Origin: Gonatopus flavifemur
Lineage: Eukaryota; Arthropoda; Insecta; Hymenoptera; Dryinidae
Assembly: GCA_018340375.1 (NCBI GenBank)
Contig: JAFFJZ010000001.1
Location: 51,018,001-51,082,000, forward strand
Reading direction: 5' to 3'
Length of the DNA: 64,000 nucleotides
Shown here piece after piece: positions 10,018 to 23,640 of the stretch; within the stretch, counting starts at the first letter, position 1, and every line of letters begins with the position of its first letter. Position numbers and translations under genes: made by a program. The notes under the pieces are model-generated. The model searched no databases, was not told where the DNA came from, and was given only the letters and a program-made list of their open reading frames with translations.

Positions 10018-12240
10018 AATTTCTTTTTCCTCCGGGAAATGGTCCTAAAATTTTTGAATGTTTTTCAGTACATTTCTAGAGATTGCAATGCCAGATAAAA
10101 GCAAAAAACAAAATTATCAGTTTTTTACTGCAATTTTGGGGGCAAAGATCGATCGAAGTCAGGCAAAAATTCCCAAACCGATCATGGCAAGCATTTCAAG
10201 GAGAATCGATATATATATAAGAATTTGACGACGTCATCCGAAATTCTGTGGACTCTTCAAGAAACTAACCAGGATTAGAAGCAGATAATCTTAACGAGAA
10301 CACAGTTATTTTATCTAAATCAAGATTCCTAGGTTCCAATCTGATAAGTTTGCATATTTTTTGAATTCAGTTGTTCTGGTTCAGTCTGTATTCCGAATTT
10401 TTACTGCAACTTTGGTACCAATGAAATTACGGAAGGAGAATAAGATATTGCAGGGGTTATTGATCATCAAAAACATGTGCGGATTATGTGGGTATAAACA
10501 TTGACCTGATCCCAACCCATGTGGAAGAATTGTTCAGAACTGTATACAATTGTACACGATTTGTATACAACTTGTGTCCAATTGAATACATTTTTGAACA
10601 CTTTTGGTCCAGGTCAGGTCCCTCCAACTCTCTTCGGAAATTTAGTCGTCAAAATGTTTGTGAAATTGTCATTTTGGGGAGAAATCGCCCAATCTGGTCG
10701 CTCCGGCTGTGCCAGGGAAGAATTCTGATAGAATTATCTACCAATTCCACGTCCAAAAATTTCTTTTCTTCGAATGAAATGCAGTTCGTATCTCCGTAGC
10801 TCTTTACTTGACTCTTTGCCGCTGTAACAGTACGAAACAGCACGTCCTTAATCTCCCTTAGTTCAAAACACCCGTTTATTTTCACGCCAAATGTCATTTG
10901 AATCTGGCAAATATCTGATTGATCGATCAGACCTTTGTCCAATGTCAATCAGGGGTTCCCCCATATAAAAAGTAGATGGTGGGGAAATTTTGCAGTGCGA
11001 AAGGGTTGAGGAAATTGGGATGGAGATTGAGAAAAGGATCCAAAAGATTCTGAAGAAATCATTCATATTCGTTAGGAGTTGAATTGAAGAATGAAAATTT
11101 AGAAAGTTTCAACAAGATTCAGAAAAATTTTGAGAAGTGTATAGGCAAAATTATGAGAATTTTTCTGTCGTGAAATTTTTATTACCCCTCACCTTTATTT
11201 ATTCGGAAAAAAAATTCAAGTCAGATAAATTCTTAACGAAGGTCTGCGCCAAATGCGGAAAAGAAGAAAGAGAACAGTCGTAAGAATTATTCCAACTAGC
11301 TAAAGGGAATAGCTGTCGCATGTTTATTGCAGCAATTATTCACGCCATTTATAGGGCTAATCACATTGTTTGACCATCCATTGGAATACTTGCAGGAATT
11401 ACTAGCTAGTTAAAGGGTAACTACTTTCGGTAAACAATCGAGAATCATCTATTTGAGTAATTGTTATCGCTAATCCTTTTCCATTTGGCATGACTTCAAA
11501 AAAAATTTACATATTCAAACAGCATAAGGATTATTTCCAAACGTTGCGAGAAACTTCTGGCAATTTGAATAAATCTCTGCTGTAATTCTGCGTACAAAAC
11601 TCATCATCATGCTGGAGATTCCATGCACATGCACATTTTTTTACCAGGAGTACAGTTTCACAAGCGGAATCATACAATTTTCTGATCCAAAAAGTGGAAT
11701 TGAATCATCTCAAACATAGTTCAAAATCCTACCCCGGATATCACAAAGAGAAGAAAGGTAAATGTATTATTTCCAAATTTGTTTATGATTTTAAAACAAA
11801 AAGTTCATTAATGAAACATTGGTTAATAAAAATGTTCTTAACTTTCGTGTACACCACTTCATTTGATCGATAAATTTCAACGATTCTGACGAAATCTTTT
11901 TCGAGTCCCCTGAGATAGAATATGATTCGTACTGGAAAGAGGTTCAAAACCATCGTAGAGAAACGCGTGGAACGAAGTCGAGCCTTGGTAAAATATCGAC
12001 CGGTGTTTAGCGTTCTCTTCCTTCTCCATCTTTTCAGTTTCACTTTCTCTCTTTTTCTTTCGTTACCACGCGTTCTCTTCCTCCCCTTCCCGTTAGCTAC
12101 TACGTGCAAGCTCAACTTGGCTACATAACACATACATAGAAAGAGAACACGTCCACCACAAGTTCAGATCCACACGTGTCTTTTATGTGTACGTATACAT
12201 ATATATGTGATACAGTGATGAGGTATATACCAGTATATAG
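10018..12240. other. Non-coding stretch
   Basis: No supported gene. At 10530-10600 there is a cluster of TTGTATACAA-like palindromic words, and at 11285-11430 words such as CTAGCTAAAGGG / CTAGCTAGTTAAAGGG recur. Both may be decayed elements, but boundaries could not be set. Confidence 0.35.
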
Positions 12241-12560
12241 TACGTGCGCGCGCACACCTAAAAGTCGAGAATTACACACAGGAGCTTTTGGTACAGCTCT
12301 CGTGGGTACACATCGCTTCTAGTACGCAGAGAACGGAATAGCACGCGGTATATTCCTCTTCATCTAACTTTCTATCCCACCCCCACGCCACCCCCATTCC
12401 CTCTCCTCTTTCGCCTCAGCTCTCGTCCCATCCCCTTCCTATCTCTATAATAGCTTTATACAGCTGTGAACATTGGCGCTTTCGCTATCGTTGGGAAACT
12501 TGCACTATCGTTCGACACTTTCGCTTACGCGGAACATTCTCGCTTTCGCGAAACAGAGGT
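12241..12560. promoter_or_regulatory. CG-rich island with ~20-bp imperfect repeats (ACTTTCGCT / ACTATCGTT)
   Basis: The sequence changes abruptly from AT-rich to CG-containing. It starts with GCGCGCGC (12246), continues through a C-rich tract (12375-12440), then has about four imperfect 20-bp units at 12475-12555 built on CGCTTTCGCTATCG, ACTTGCACTATCG, ACACTTTCGCTTACG and ATTCTCGCTTTCG. No ORF of note. A promoter or unannotated non-coding exon is possible. Confidence 0.3.
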
Positions 12561-13438
12561 GGAAAAATAAAACAAGGGCAAATTAACGGAAGATAATGTT
12601 TCTCGAAATGAAATTCATGATCATGAGTGAATAACCTTCGCGTATAGCGAAGTATCGCTTACTTTATTTTCATTGGAATTTGTTTTGGAACATATTTTCA
12701 ATGCTTCAGGGGGTTCCTTCAAAGGGATTCACTCGAACTCGGTATTGACGTACCGTTGGATGGAAATGCTGGTTTCTCATTCTCTTTTCAATGGCTTCGA
12801 ATTTTTTCTCCATCGTGTTGAATTTTTTATTTTCATTGGGAATCTACGTCATTGATATAATTGAACCGATATTGAAATATAGCAAGATTCCTTGCAAATA
12901 AAATTTATTCGTTTGAATAAATCATTCGTTGGAACCGTTGGAATATATGAACATATCTGTGCATACGAATCAAGAATTAAGACATTGAATTACGTGTTCT
13001 CATGAATTAATAGATATACCGATATAAACTACATGTACTCGAACGATAAAACAAATTTATCAACCGACTTGGTGGATGGCATGTTTGAAGTGGGATCTTC
13101 CGTTTCCACTCTCTTTCTGTCCACTTGGAACTTTCAATTCTGGAAAACACGCTTTTCGAAGGATTGTAAGAATCTTTTAAAACTTAACATACACCACTAT
13201 TTTGTCATGAATAGTATCATTGTATTAACGGTAACTGTTAACGTATAAATAGGAATTAAAAACTACTACTACTACTACCCTTGGTGTTTAAATATCGTAA
13301 GATGCAATCGGAATTCCGAGCTTTCAATTTTCTAGTACACACAGAAAACTGTATGTGTTTTGTTTACTGTTGCAAAATACTTGAATGTTTCAGAAAAAAA
13401 AAAACACTCAGCAAATATATTCCTAAAAATATCACTTA
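12561..13438. other. Non-coding stretch
   Basis: AT-rich sequence without a supported ORF or recognisable element. A short (CTA)n run lies at 13263-13277. Confidence 0.35.
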
Positions 13439-13521
13439 ATTGGCAAAATTTTCAAAATTATGTATAATTCAATACAAGTTATATATAAATTATATATAAT
13501 TTTGGGAAATTTCCACTCGGG
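13439..13521. mobile_element. Tiny hairpin MITE (TATATAATTTT family), copy 1
   Basis: 83 bp: TTTTCAAAATTATGTATAAT on the left pairs with ATTATATATAATTTTGGGAAA on the right, ending in TTTCCACTCGGG. The same hairpin recurs near 14298, 39706, 42066 and 56000, most copies ending in CCACTC(G/A)G. Confidence 0.65.
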
Positions 13522-14297
13522 TAGTTTCAGTTACGATAATTTTGAACGAATAAATTATTCTGAACATTGAAATCATGTTTCGATTTTCCAATCAATTTTA
13601 GGAATAAAAATGTGAGTGCGAATCGTGGAAACACCTTAAAGACGCATTTAAGACCCGAGGTCATAGGCAACTGAACTTTCCTGACGTTCATAAATCGTCT
13701 GGACTGAATACCGCGAACTTTAGTCTTTAAAGGTCGCGATACTCGCGACGTATCGCGATAGCGCAAAAGCATAAACGTTAGATTGTCTTGTTGTCTTTGA
13801 TTCTTCGTAAAAAGGGCTATATTGTTGTTTGGGCAAAAAAATTCGATGAATAGAATAAAGAAAACGTTCTTCGAGTTATGGTTATAGGCAGCGATAAATG
13901 TGAAATGTAATGGAAATTCTGATGACTAACGTAACCCAAACTTCCAGAATCCTTTTGTTCAACGTCTTGTTACAAATTCCAAGCATTATTCTCTTTTTAA
14001 TCAATTTTAATTTCCACGCATAATATATTATTACTCACTTTCACGTACCCTGATCACACCAATTCATCAGTTTGAATTATTTCTAATATCTCAGATCTAC
14101 TTTTTCTTGTCACATCTTAATGCGTGATTAACCCTTCGCGTTTGGAAAAATTCGATATCTCTTGATCTAAATTAAACATAAATTGTGTATAGAAATGCGT
14201 ATGGAAAATTCCTTTTTTGGCATGTTCACTCCTGTACATGATTTATGTCTAGTTTAGACCTGACGTCTATAGTTCTATAGAAATATATCTAAAAACA

Positions 14298-14402
14298 CCC
14301 TATCGAGGAGAAAACTTCTCAAAATTATATATAATTTATATATCATGCAGTATATTTTAACTACAACTTATTGTATATAAATTATATATAATTTTGAAAA
14401 TC
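14298..14402. mobile_element. Tiny hairpin MITE (TATATAATTTT family), copy 2
   Basis: TTCTCAAAATTATATATAAT pairs with ATTATATATAATTTTGAAAAT across a short AT-rich loop. The left end CCCTATCGAGGAG is a degraded form of the family tip. About 105 bp, non-coding. Confidence 0.6.
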
Positions 14403-14712
14403 TTTGAATGCTGTCTTTGAATATCCGTCTTTGAACAGAATATCCTGTGAAGTTTTTTGGGCTATAACAAAAGTCCAACTACCATGCAACAAAGTTCTGA
14501 TCGGTAACACAACAAGGAGCTTTCCAGCTGACGAGTATTGTTTAATATCATGAATTATCTTATAACGTTTGAAGAGAACATTTGATATCTTCAAGGATGT
14601 GTAATACACGTTCGAAGTATTGATGAAACTGTCATTACGCTATTCCCGATGCAATGAATCCTCAGTTATCATCGCGAGAACTTTGCTTCGAATTTGAGTT
14701 TTCGCAAACCTC

Positions 14713-15144
14713 TTGCTCGAACATATTGTATGGAAAAGGAAAAAGAATCTAGCGCGTGTAGTAAGAAAAACGTCTTTTAACGATGCTAACATTATTTTGG
14801 CGCGTATGTACGGAATCTCCGGTCTTTATGGCAGCTGGTTTATATGCACTTCTCGGAATTCGCGTCCTGTGTGTGCGAGCTCGCAACTTCGTTCCCGTCT
14901 CGTCTCCTCGTGGAGCAAAGCGGACGAAAGAATCCGTCGGCGTACATCATTTCGTCACACCCGGTATATACAACACACAGATACGAACACACAAACGCGT
15001 GAACCAATATATACAAAATGCGACGTCGCGACGTGTACACTATGGGCTGGTTTGTAGCGCATACACCATTATAAAACCAGAAGAGTATTGAATTTTTGTG
15101 CGTTTGCTATAGTCGATTCAACGAAAGTGCAGCGCGCGTACGAG

Positions 15145-15190
<46 letters not shown>
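14713..15190. promoter_or_regulatory. CG-rich island followed by (TG)n; possible promoter or exon
   Basis: Between 14860 and 15060 CpG dinucleotides are dense compared with the flanks, and both strands carry ORFs over 60 codons, as expected of GC-richer DNA rather than as proof of coding. A (TG)n microsatellite of about 43 bp (15148-15190) adjoins it. Neither strand gives a protein I recognise. Confidence 0.25.
15148..15190. repeat. (TG)n microsatellite
   Basis: About 21 uninterrupted TG dinucleotides, alternating purine-pyrimidine sequence that can adopt Z-DNA. Confidence 0.95.
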
Positions 15191-15191
<1 letters not shown>

Positions 15192-18100
15192 ATACTCGTA
15201 TGGCCAAGGGACCAGCTGCACATTAATGTATATCGATGTGTGTATGCGTACACAGACGTTGTGTGTATCGACGTGGACGGTTCAACCGAGTTTTCTGCAT
15301 TTTTCCTTTCCGTTTGTACGAATAATTCTACCAACGAATTCGTCAACGTCAAACGTTGGATTCGAATCTTCGAAATTTCAAAAAACCAATCCTTTCTTTT
15401 CCGTTCATTTTTCTCAGTTCGGAAATTCATGTATCGAACATTTGAATACATTCGTCTGTTTCCTTCCCTGCTTCGCGGAAGAAGTATATCTATTTTCGTT
15501 TATTTTCTTTCCTATACACACCTTAAATATTCACAAATTTTTGTAATGCTGCGCTGGAGAAAAACTAGATTCTTACCAATAATTTGCGAGCGTCTAGTTT
15601 GTGTATCTTTTTGACATTGAATGAGTACCGGACACGATTGAGTGAATTATTATTTGTCTGACAAACTACACTAATCATTTTCCTCAAATTCACACGATTC
15701 GCTTTGTAATTTTCCAAATTTACCAAATTTGAATGAAGAATAGTACTGTTAATAACACTACACGTAAAGTAGAACCCCTTGTCTAGAGTGGAATTGCCAA
15801 ACATCAGCAGAAGAATATTGTGCTTTCGAGCCTCAGTGGAACTCTGGATAACAATGATACGAAGACGTCGTAATCATTATTTCTCATTCTAGCACCTTTG
15901 CGAGACTTCAAACAACCTTTTTGAATAAATCATGAACAAAAAGTGTCATTTATGCAGAAGTGACTGGTAATTGAATTTGTAAGATCCTTTGTAGGTATTC
16001 AGTATGACAATTGAAGTTCATTTTGACTGTATGGTACTTAAGGGTTGAATCGTCACATTAATATTTTGTTGAAGATCTCCTTGTTTGATAATTCACGATT
16101 GTTTACGTTACTACATATACATTTGAATTACAATAATAATCTCGCAAATCATCCCACAGTCCATTGATAATTTAATCGATCCAACGATCAAATGAAAAAA
16201 ATGGTTCTTAAATCACGATTTTATATAAATAAATTGACTGAAATTGTGAATTATTGTTCAATATTGTACTCCTCTAGCATTTTCTTTTTTTCCGTGTCAC
16301 GAGAACAACTGAGAAACTTTCCATGCAGAAAAACGAACAGCGAACGATTCCCGTGAATTCCTCCATTTTCCCCTTGAGGATTCTCCTCCCCGAAAGAATC
16401 GAATGAATCCTAGAAGTCGAATGCGATGTAGGTGAAATAATAGTATTTTTCCATGAACAGAGATACTTGAACCGAAGGTTTGCTTTTTCACCTGATTCAG
16501 GCAGAGCAAACTTCAACTATAAAATGTAGTTAGTTGCTATCATTTTATTATTAATCATGGAAGGAACTTGATGAACAAAAAATCGTTGTACCAAAACAGA
16601 GATAGCAAGCCTAGAATCTTCATTCATGAAATAATCTAGATTCTGTTAAGAACTCTAACATGGACTAGCGAGAGTCAAATCGCTGACGAAGCGCTTGGCA
16701 GGATTTAACGTGTGCCGATGTAACGCTTACTTGAACAACAACCAGGGATTTCCATCCAATCCAATTGAAGTATAGGTGAAGTGTTGATTCCTGCTCGAAA
16801 TTGCTCAATTTATATTAATCACCGTCACAACAACGAATAACAGAAGATAGAACTGGAGAACAAATACATCACTTTTCACCATTGTAGTTACAGAGTAAAG
16901 AATATATGAAGCCAATTAGGAACAAAAACAAGGTCAAAAAATGTATTCCTTCAGGAAGAAAGTATTTTTAATACACTGGAATATCCAGGAGTTTGAAAAT
17001 GAAGCCAGATTCAACCTCAATTCTAACGCAAACCTCAACTCCAGACCAAGTCTGATCACAACCAGAATTAAACTCCGATTCCAAGGTTGAGTCGCGATAG
17101 AACACAACGCGTTTGTATTGAATCGGTTTGAATTTTATGTTGAGTATTTAAGTCTTCAAAAACTAACCACTATGTTGCAGCATGAGATATGATGAGAAAT
17201 TGATATGTTCATTCCACGTCTCATTGGTTCTTCATATATTTGTGAATAAATCAATAAATGTTGATGTTCAAAGTCAAGTGATTGGAATTATATCTTGTTT
17301 GTTGTTTGAAATAAAAGTCAAGCAAAGCAATTGTTCGTCATTTATGGTAATACCGTAATCATGCTCCATGTGAATCAAATCATGTGACACATTCGTTTGT
17401 TAAATCAATCTAAATTCAATAATTTGATAAATTCTGACGATTATGAAAGGTTTTCTGAAAATTCCACAGGAGTTTTTCATGTGTTATCTTTTATTTTATT
17501 GTTTGATACAAATCTCGTTGAATTATAAGGAATCTTCAGGCGAAAATAAATTAGAAGGTGTTATTACTATAGCTATTTGATTGGGGGTATGTCATGATCG
17601 AGTTACTTGTACCATATTTCCTATTCATGATCTGAAAAATTGCTTTGAATGAACTTTGATCGTTCTTTTCATGACTATTCATTTATCCCTGATTATCGAT
17701 TGTCTTCGAGTAACGTTGTTTTTATCATTTCAATAATATTATATTTGTCATTTCAAGTTCTTCAAATAATACCCTAATTGACTAGGACAGTTCGATTCTA
17801 TTAATTCATACCAACCCTGCAACGGTAATCAACCATCAAAACTATTGAAAAACTGATCTTGAATTGGTTCGAATGGTCATTGATCTCTGCAAAATTTATA
17901 TCAAATGTCTTTCATTAACGTGATTTAGTGAACATTGTTAATAACCAAAGTAAAAAATCAATGTAGAGTTTCAATCAATATTTGTCTGAAATAATGTATT
18001 CTGCTTTAATATCCATGTCATGCACTTTTCAACTCTTGATAGCTTTCTTTTCGTGGGTGGATCATGTTTGAACTTTGATAATACGTTCGGAAAATTATCA

Positions 18101-20593
18101 TAGCTATGTTTATGTCTTATTTATGCACAAGTCACTTATCTTGCAATTATGCTTTGAAAAATTTGTTCATTAGGATCATCATTCCGCGCAGATTGGAAAT
18201 TATTGAAATTGAAGTCATACCAAATGGCTGAACGATCTTACGTCCCAATCTTAACATTGAAAGTAAACTCATACGATCAATGTCTGAACTATTTTTCAAG
18301 TTAATGATTGTTAACTTATCTATATTCGGATGTATGTTCTGATATGTCCGGTTAAACGTCTCGTCTTTCTATTTCGAGTAACGAAGCGATTGGACGCGTC
18401 TTGATTAATCCTTAACTGGTATCAAGAGGTCACGGCTGACTCGATGTCTTTTATTTATTTCATTTAATACCACCGGATACCGGTGCAAATCACTGTTTCA
18501 AATTCATTTTTTATTTTCAAACAGATTTGATTTTTATCCATACAAAAGGATATTATAAATTCTTTTTCGAAGATTTGAATTTCTACACCTTTCTTCTTGT
18601 TTTTATACACGACATTATAGTATAAATTATACGTATATAAGTCAAATACGAACTGTATTCGCTTCACATGTTTCTTTTGATCAAATTCAATCTGGAGAAG
18701 AAGTCCACGGAGTGAAGAGTTCAATTTTTTCTCTGGTAATTCTGGTTTTGATTTATTATTTCCTAAGATAAGACAAATAAGATGTTTTAGGGTTTGAAAT
18801 AGTGTGTTCTCAAGATCGTTTTTTGGCGTTATAAATTGTATATGAATGAATCTAGTTTGAGATGCATCTTCAAAAGAATTTCAACGGCACATATGTGACG
18901 TTTTTTGTAACTATGCCTGCATTGACCATACACCAAGTTCTAATTATACACAACCATCGCATGTGTTCCATCCAAAGTCTTTGTCAATGCCATTTGACTT
19001 TAACTTGTTCAAGCCGGATTTTTGTGTACTAATCAAAATTCAAACTTCACTATGGAAGTTGAAACTTTGGTGTAAATCTCGTCTATATCTCCTATATATT
19101 CATATTACTACACGAACAAACAACAATTATTGGAAAAATCTCAAACTTTTTCTTGGTTTTTCAATTACCCAGAAACGGGAAGGTTTAAGAAATGGATTTT
19201 TACACTAAAATATGAAACATTACGAATATTCAGTAAAAAGTAACAAATACGGTTGAAAATAGTACCTTTTGTATTTTTATCTAAAAATCCATTTTTCAAT
19301 CTTATTGATTCTGGTTTATTAAAACACAAAGAAAAAAAATTCAGATTCGTATGAAAATTATTATGTTTTCGAGTTCTATCGTTCTCCGTTTGTATTCTTT
19401 GATTAAATTAATCAATATCGTTGTGAGAGTTATACGTTTCAATGTCTTTGTCGATATCTAAATTCATCAAGAGTATTATTTTGTATAAAGATGTCAAAGA
19501 ACTCGACTGTTTTGTCGTTGACCCGAATTATGGATTCAGATTGGTAATATTTTGATACGAAGTTAATAATAACAACTAATATCATTGAATCACTTTGCAT
19601 GGAATTAAATACTTTTTCAGTACCTCCAAAATTCATTTATAATTTCGTAAATTTTTGTTTTCAACATTTTCTTATTCATACTCACGTACAATTTTAACGG
19701 TTCGAAAAAGATAGTTCTCCTCAGTACAAAGTACTTTTAGAAATTTTATGTAACACATCTGGTTGAAATAAACTAGCGGGTCATCAGTCGATTAGTGACG
19801 AGTTCAGGGTGAAACTACAGTCAAAATGTTATACTTGAATATTTAAATTTTTCACGAGGAACAGTAAATTCATTTTAACACATTTTTAAAAACTTTTCTT
19901 GTTAAAACGTTGTTCGAGTGTCCATATACATCTTATTCATATAAATATACATATTTTTTTCATAATAATTGATTTGTCTACTCCTGGAAAAGTATTTGAT
20001 GGAAGAGATGAGATAACTAACCGAATGGATATTATGGAATAATTCATGATTTTATTTATTTTCACGTCTTTTCAACGTATTTATTGTTTAATCACTTTGA
20101 AACCGTGCTTATCGTACCTTTGATCTTATGATATGAATTTAATATGAATTTCAGTGAATGGGGCATTGAAATTTTGCTTAGAACGTGCTAATCCGCATCA
20201 ATTAGGAGCCAGTTGAACTGGATTGAGAATCGGAATAAGGCGAGGATCGTGAATTGTTGTATAGTATCTTACAAGTTTTTAGTTGAAAATGTATTTTAGA
20301 CATTGTCTTTCTATGTGATTCTGTATCGATTAAGAGATTAGAGAGAAATTTTGTGGATTAGGGGATGTACAGGTTCATAATGAGTAATCAACGTTTGAGT
20401 GAACTGTTATGAGTCAAATGTTACTTGTTGAATCTTCTGAATTCTTCACAGGATTTCAAACACGGAGAGTTAAAAATTACATATTACAACTTTACACTGT
20501 TGGAATTATGTGTGTTAAATTTCATCTACCAGATTTGGAAGTTTTTTTCATGCGCATTTGTATACATTGAATTTGAACATCTGAATGTCGATT
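15191..20593. other. Long non-coding AT-rich stretch
   Basis: No supported gene over 5.4 kb. Near 19110-19290 there is a repeat that also begins at 63898 near the window end (ACACGRACAAA, AGAAACRGG and ATTTTTACA in order), with an inverted echo at 19270-19300 (CTAAAAATCCATTTTTCAATC). Otherwise unremarkable intergenic or intronic DNA. Confidence 0.4.
19110..19305. repeat. Dispersed repeat sharing a left end with 63898-64000
   Basis: TACTACACGAACAAA, CAGAAACGGGAAGGTTT and ATGGATTTTTACA match, in order, ACTACACGGACAAA, CAGAAACAGGGAGGTTT and ATGAATTTTTACA at the end of the window. An inverted echo (AAAAATCCATTTTTCAATC) follows, so this may be a foldback element of about 190 bp. Confidence 0.45.
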
Positions 20594-20703
20594 ATCCCAC
20601 TCAGCACAAATACCGCAGCAATATTACAGTAATATTACAGCAATATTTCAATATTGCAGTAATATTGCAGCAATATTACTGCGATATTTCTGCTGAGTGG
20701 GAT
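20594..20703. mobile_element. 110-bp hairpin element with CAATATTAC-word interior
   Basis: The ends ATCCCACTCAGCA and TGCTGAGTGGGAT are a perfect 13-bp inverted repeat. The interior is a palindromic series of CAGCAATATTACAGTAATATT words. The flanks GTCGATT (left) and GTCAATT (right) look like a 7-bp target duplication with one mismatch. Confidence 0.75.
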
Positions 20704-22661
20704 GTCAATTGCATTGTCGATCAATGAAAAAATTGCACACTAAAGTTGGATTCATATACAGTTATTCAATTCAATGTACAAATGTTTGAGAATGGCTATA
20801 AAATTCACGAACCTTTCCAACAGTGTAGCTTTCCTAGCTAAATTCGTTGGATTAGATTTATTCACTCACATTCATTGAGTTGAAGCAGGCATAAAGGGTT
20901 GATCACTCGGTCCAACAATGGTGTATTACTGAAGCTATTGATTGCACGTTCATAGCTCTTATTGATGGTTCATCAAGAGGCTACTGAATGATAACGTGGT
21001 TGCAGTAATCGCAGTGAATAATTCGTTGCGTATGAAACTAATAATTGAACAAAGTGATAGAGCAAAAAGGTTTCGTCTTATGGCGAGAACTGATGGCGTT
21101 TGAACGCAACCCATTAATGGGGAATTATTGGAATACACCTTAATCCGTCGGTTCAATCGTGTGAATATTAAACACCAATCCACAAGATGAAGTTTCAACA
21201 ATGATTGAATTCGGAAATCATGTTGAATTATTAAATCATCGAAGTGGCCACTCAAAACTTCTTTTTTTTTCTATTTCCTTGTAATTTTTTTCGTCACCAG
21301 TTGTATTTGATATACGCCAGGTGGTTGATTCCTGTATGAATCTTACGAAATTGAGACTCAGAGTTTATGACCAGGTGGAAATATATAGAGTTTTCCTGAG
21401 AATGACTCGAGGGGAGTTTGGATTTTGACCTAATTTTTCAAATTTAAATGAATCGGGGGGGGGGGGGAGATTAGAAAAATTTTCTTCGTTCCGTAGACGA
21501 AGACCAGCTATCTACATAGATGGATTTAATCGAACAATAGATCCCTGGCACATTCCTGTAGCAACAATCCCATTCACTGAGGTTGGTTCGTAATATGAAC
21601 TGATGTTTTCCGAATTGAAATTTTGACCAGGCACGCCGGATCTAAGAATTCAGTGGAATAAGATCAGAAGATTGCTGATTCTGTTCGATGGTTGTTGAAA
21701 AACAATGACTTGTTGCTCCATGAATTCCAACCGCATGAAAGAATCCCCAGAAATAATTGATTTGAAAGATAAGGAACATACATAGATATGTTCAGATGAA
21801 AAGTGGATTATTCTCATGCATCAGAACAAAAATGGAAGATCGATGAGAAATTAACAAAGCAACATAGATGTATATTCATCGATTATTATTCTCATTCTTT
21901 GCGGGAGATAGCTTGCGTAATCGGCTCGGTCGCTTTAGAATATGAAACTGTTGTCATCAATGAATTTCAAGAACAATGATCTTATTTTCTCCCCCTCATA
22001 TGAAAATAATATATAGATTATAATATATATAATAATATACATATAAAGTTTATACAAAAGTGTATAGCTCTCGTAAAAATCTCATACATGCTCTGAACGC
22101 ACTCTGGCGTTTTTGACGCGACGATCTTCGGATGGTAAAAGAAGAATAACAGAATTTCTTTTCTTTGCAATGGACGGACCGTTAGCATGAAAAATTCCAG
22201 CTTTATGCTGTTCTTTCAAAGTCTATAAGTCTTGTGAAAGGATCGAATGCGGCTTGAGGAGAGTAGATGATTATTTCTCAAATATCGTCAAAGCTGCACG
22301 CTCTACTTTGAAAAAATAGATCACTAGATGATTTTGAACTCACTCTGTCCAAGGAAATAAATTTGTGGTGAAATTTGTAGGGCAGGGGTAATTTATCCTA
22401 ACATTGAAAACAAATTGTGGTAATCTCAACTAAATTGCAATACCTACAATGGCAGTTGCAGTAAATTATACTCCAAACTTGTCCCTGCTGCCTTATCCCA
22501 AATTGTGGTAGATATAATGAGTGATTCTTTTGCGTGTAGAGTATATAGTTATAAAAGAATCAGCGATGATTGATTCACTCAAGTCCTTAATTGCCCGCGT
22601 GAAAAAAAATAGCTTGGTGTTAATCTGGCAAAGAAGTCTCGTATGACTACTGTAACACGTA
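20704..22661. other. Non-coding stretch with one dispersed repeat
   Basis: It contains the repeat at 20930-21080 (see its own entry), a (G)13-type tract at 21455-21468, and AT-rich (TA)-like sequence near 22010-22050. No supported gene. Confidence 0.4.
20940..21045 (+). repeat. Dispersed repeat (GGTTCATCAAG...ACTGAATGATAACGTGG), copy 1
   Basis: GGTTCATCAAGAGGCTACTG followed by AATGATAACGTGGTTGCAGT matches 28156-28210 closely (GGTTCATCAAGGGTTGTGTACTG in two pieces, then AATGATAACGTGGCTCCAGT). The flanking sequence is only weakly alike. Class unknown. Confidence 0.6.
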
Positions 22662-22912
22662 CACTGTAAAAAATAATCGGAATTTTCCTATACGTGGCAA
22701 CCGGAAAATTCCGATTATGCGATAGGAAATCAATTTCTCATAAATGTATGTGAAATTCCCCATAAATTTAACTGAAAATTCCTAATTTTATGGAATTTTT
22801 GCCATCATTTTCCAGCAAATTTCCGGTAAAATACGAAAAATTCCTGACGAATGTATGTGTTAGTTACTTCCAAACGTTTATGTGAAGTTCCCCATAGGAA
22901 ATTTTTACAGTG
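22662..22912. mobile_element. CACTGTAAAAA-ended MITE, copy 1 (251 bp, TA duplication)
   Basis: Left tip CACTGTAAAAAATAATCGGA and right tip GGAAATTTTTACAGTG are inverted, with TA on both sides (22660-22661, 22913-22914). The interior holds GGAAATT/AATTCC words such as GAAATTCCCCATA and GAAGTTCCCCATA. A 253-bp relative lies at 50783-51035. Confidence 0.75.
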
Positions 22913-23640
22913 TATGAAAGAATAGGGCAGAAATATAGGAGAGATCTCGGATAAAGTATGAGAATTGAGATTCTACCATACTTTTTCCATATTTTTGCCA
23001 AATTGACAGGGTCTTACAGTAGTCTGGCAGGAATATGGTGGAGTCCCAAATCCCATACTTCATTTCAGATCTTCCCTATGTCTCTGCCCTATCCTTTCAT
23101 ACGTGTTGCAATAGTCTTGCGAGACTTTTTCCGCCAGACTACTTTTTTCCACACGAGTTAGCTGCGAAGGCTTATCTCTAGAATTCAATATTCGTACAGA
23201 ACTATCTGTACTCCAGGTTTCACTATTCGAGAACAAAGATTTGACAGGAAATTGTGATATTCGTGCTAAACGCTTCGAAATCTCATTCAACTTCTGCGCG
23301 GGTTGTGTTAAAATTCACCATCCCCTACTAACAATGATCCCTGGCGTTTCAATAGATCGCCGATGACCCTACAATGCCGGTGAAAAAAAGCCATCACTGG
23401 CCCTCTGAAACGCCAGCAGTCGGGTTTGCTGAGTAACTTGTTTAGAACTTCACACGAGCAAATATTTTTTATTCACACGTTGAGTGAAAAATTCTTATCC
23501 AAAGATAATAATGGGTTCCTCAATTCAATTTCCGTCGATCTATTGATAGTAGAATCAAGTGAAATTCAATTCCCAATCCGTACGATTTGTTGGCATTATG
23601 ATGAATCGAAAAGCGAAAAAAACACGAGGATGGCAGGTCA
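22913..23640. other. Non-coding stretch
   Basis: From 22920 to 23160 TCTGGCAGGAATATG/CTTTCATACG-like words recur in both orientations, possibly a degraded inverted-repeat element. No supported gene. Confidence 0.3.

Noticed and set aside
15088..15614. Two plus-strand ORFs of 150-170 codons
   Set aside because: They run through the (TG)n microsatellite, which reads as (VC)n in two frames. Length is due to the repeat, not coding.
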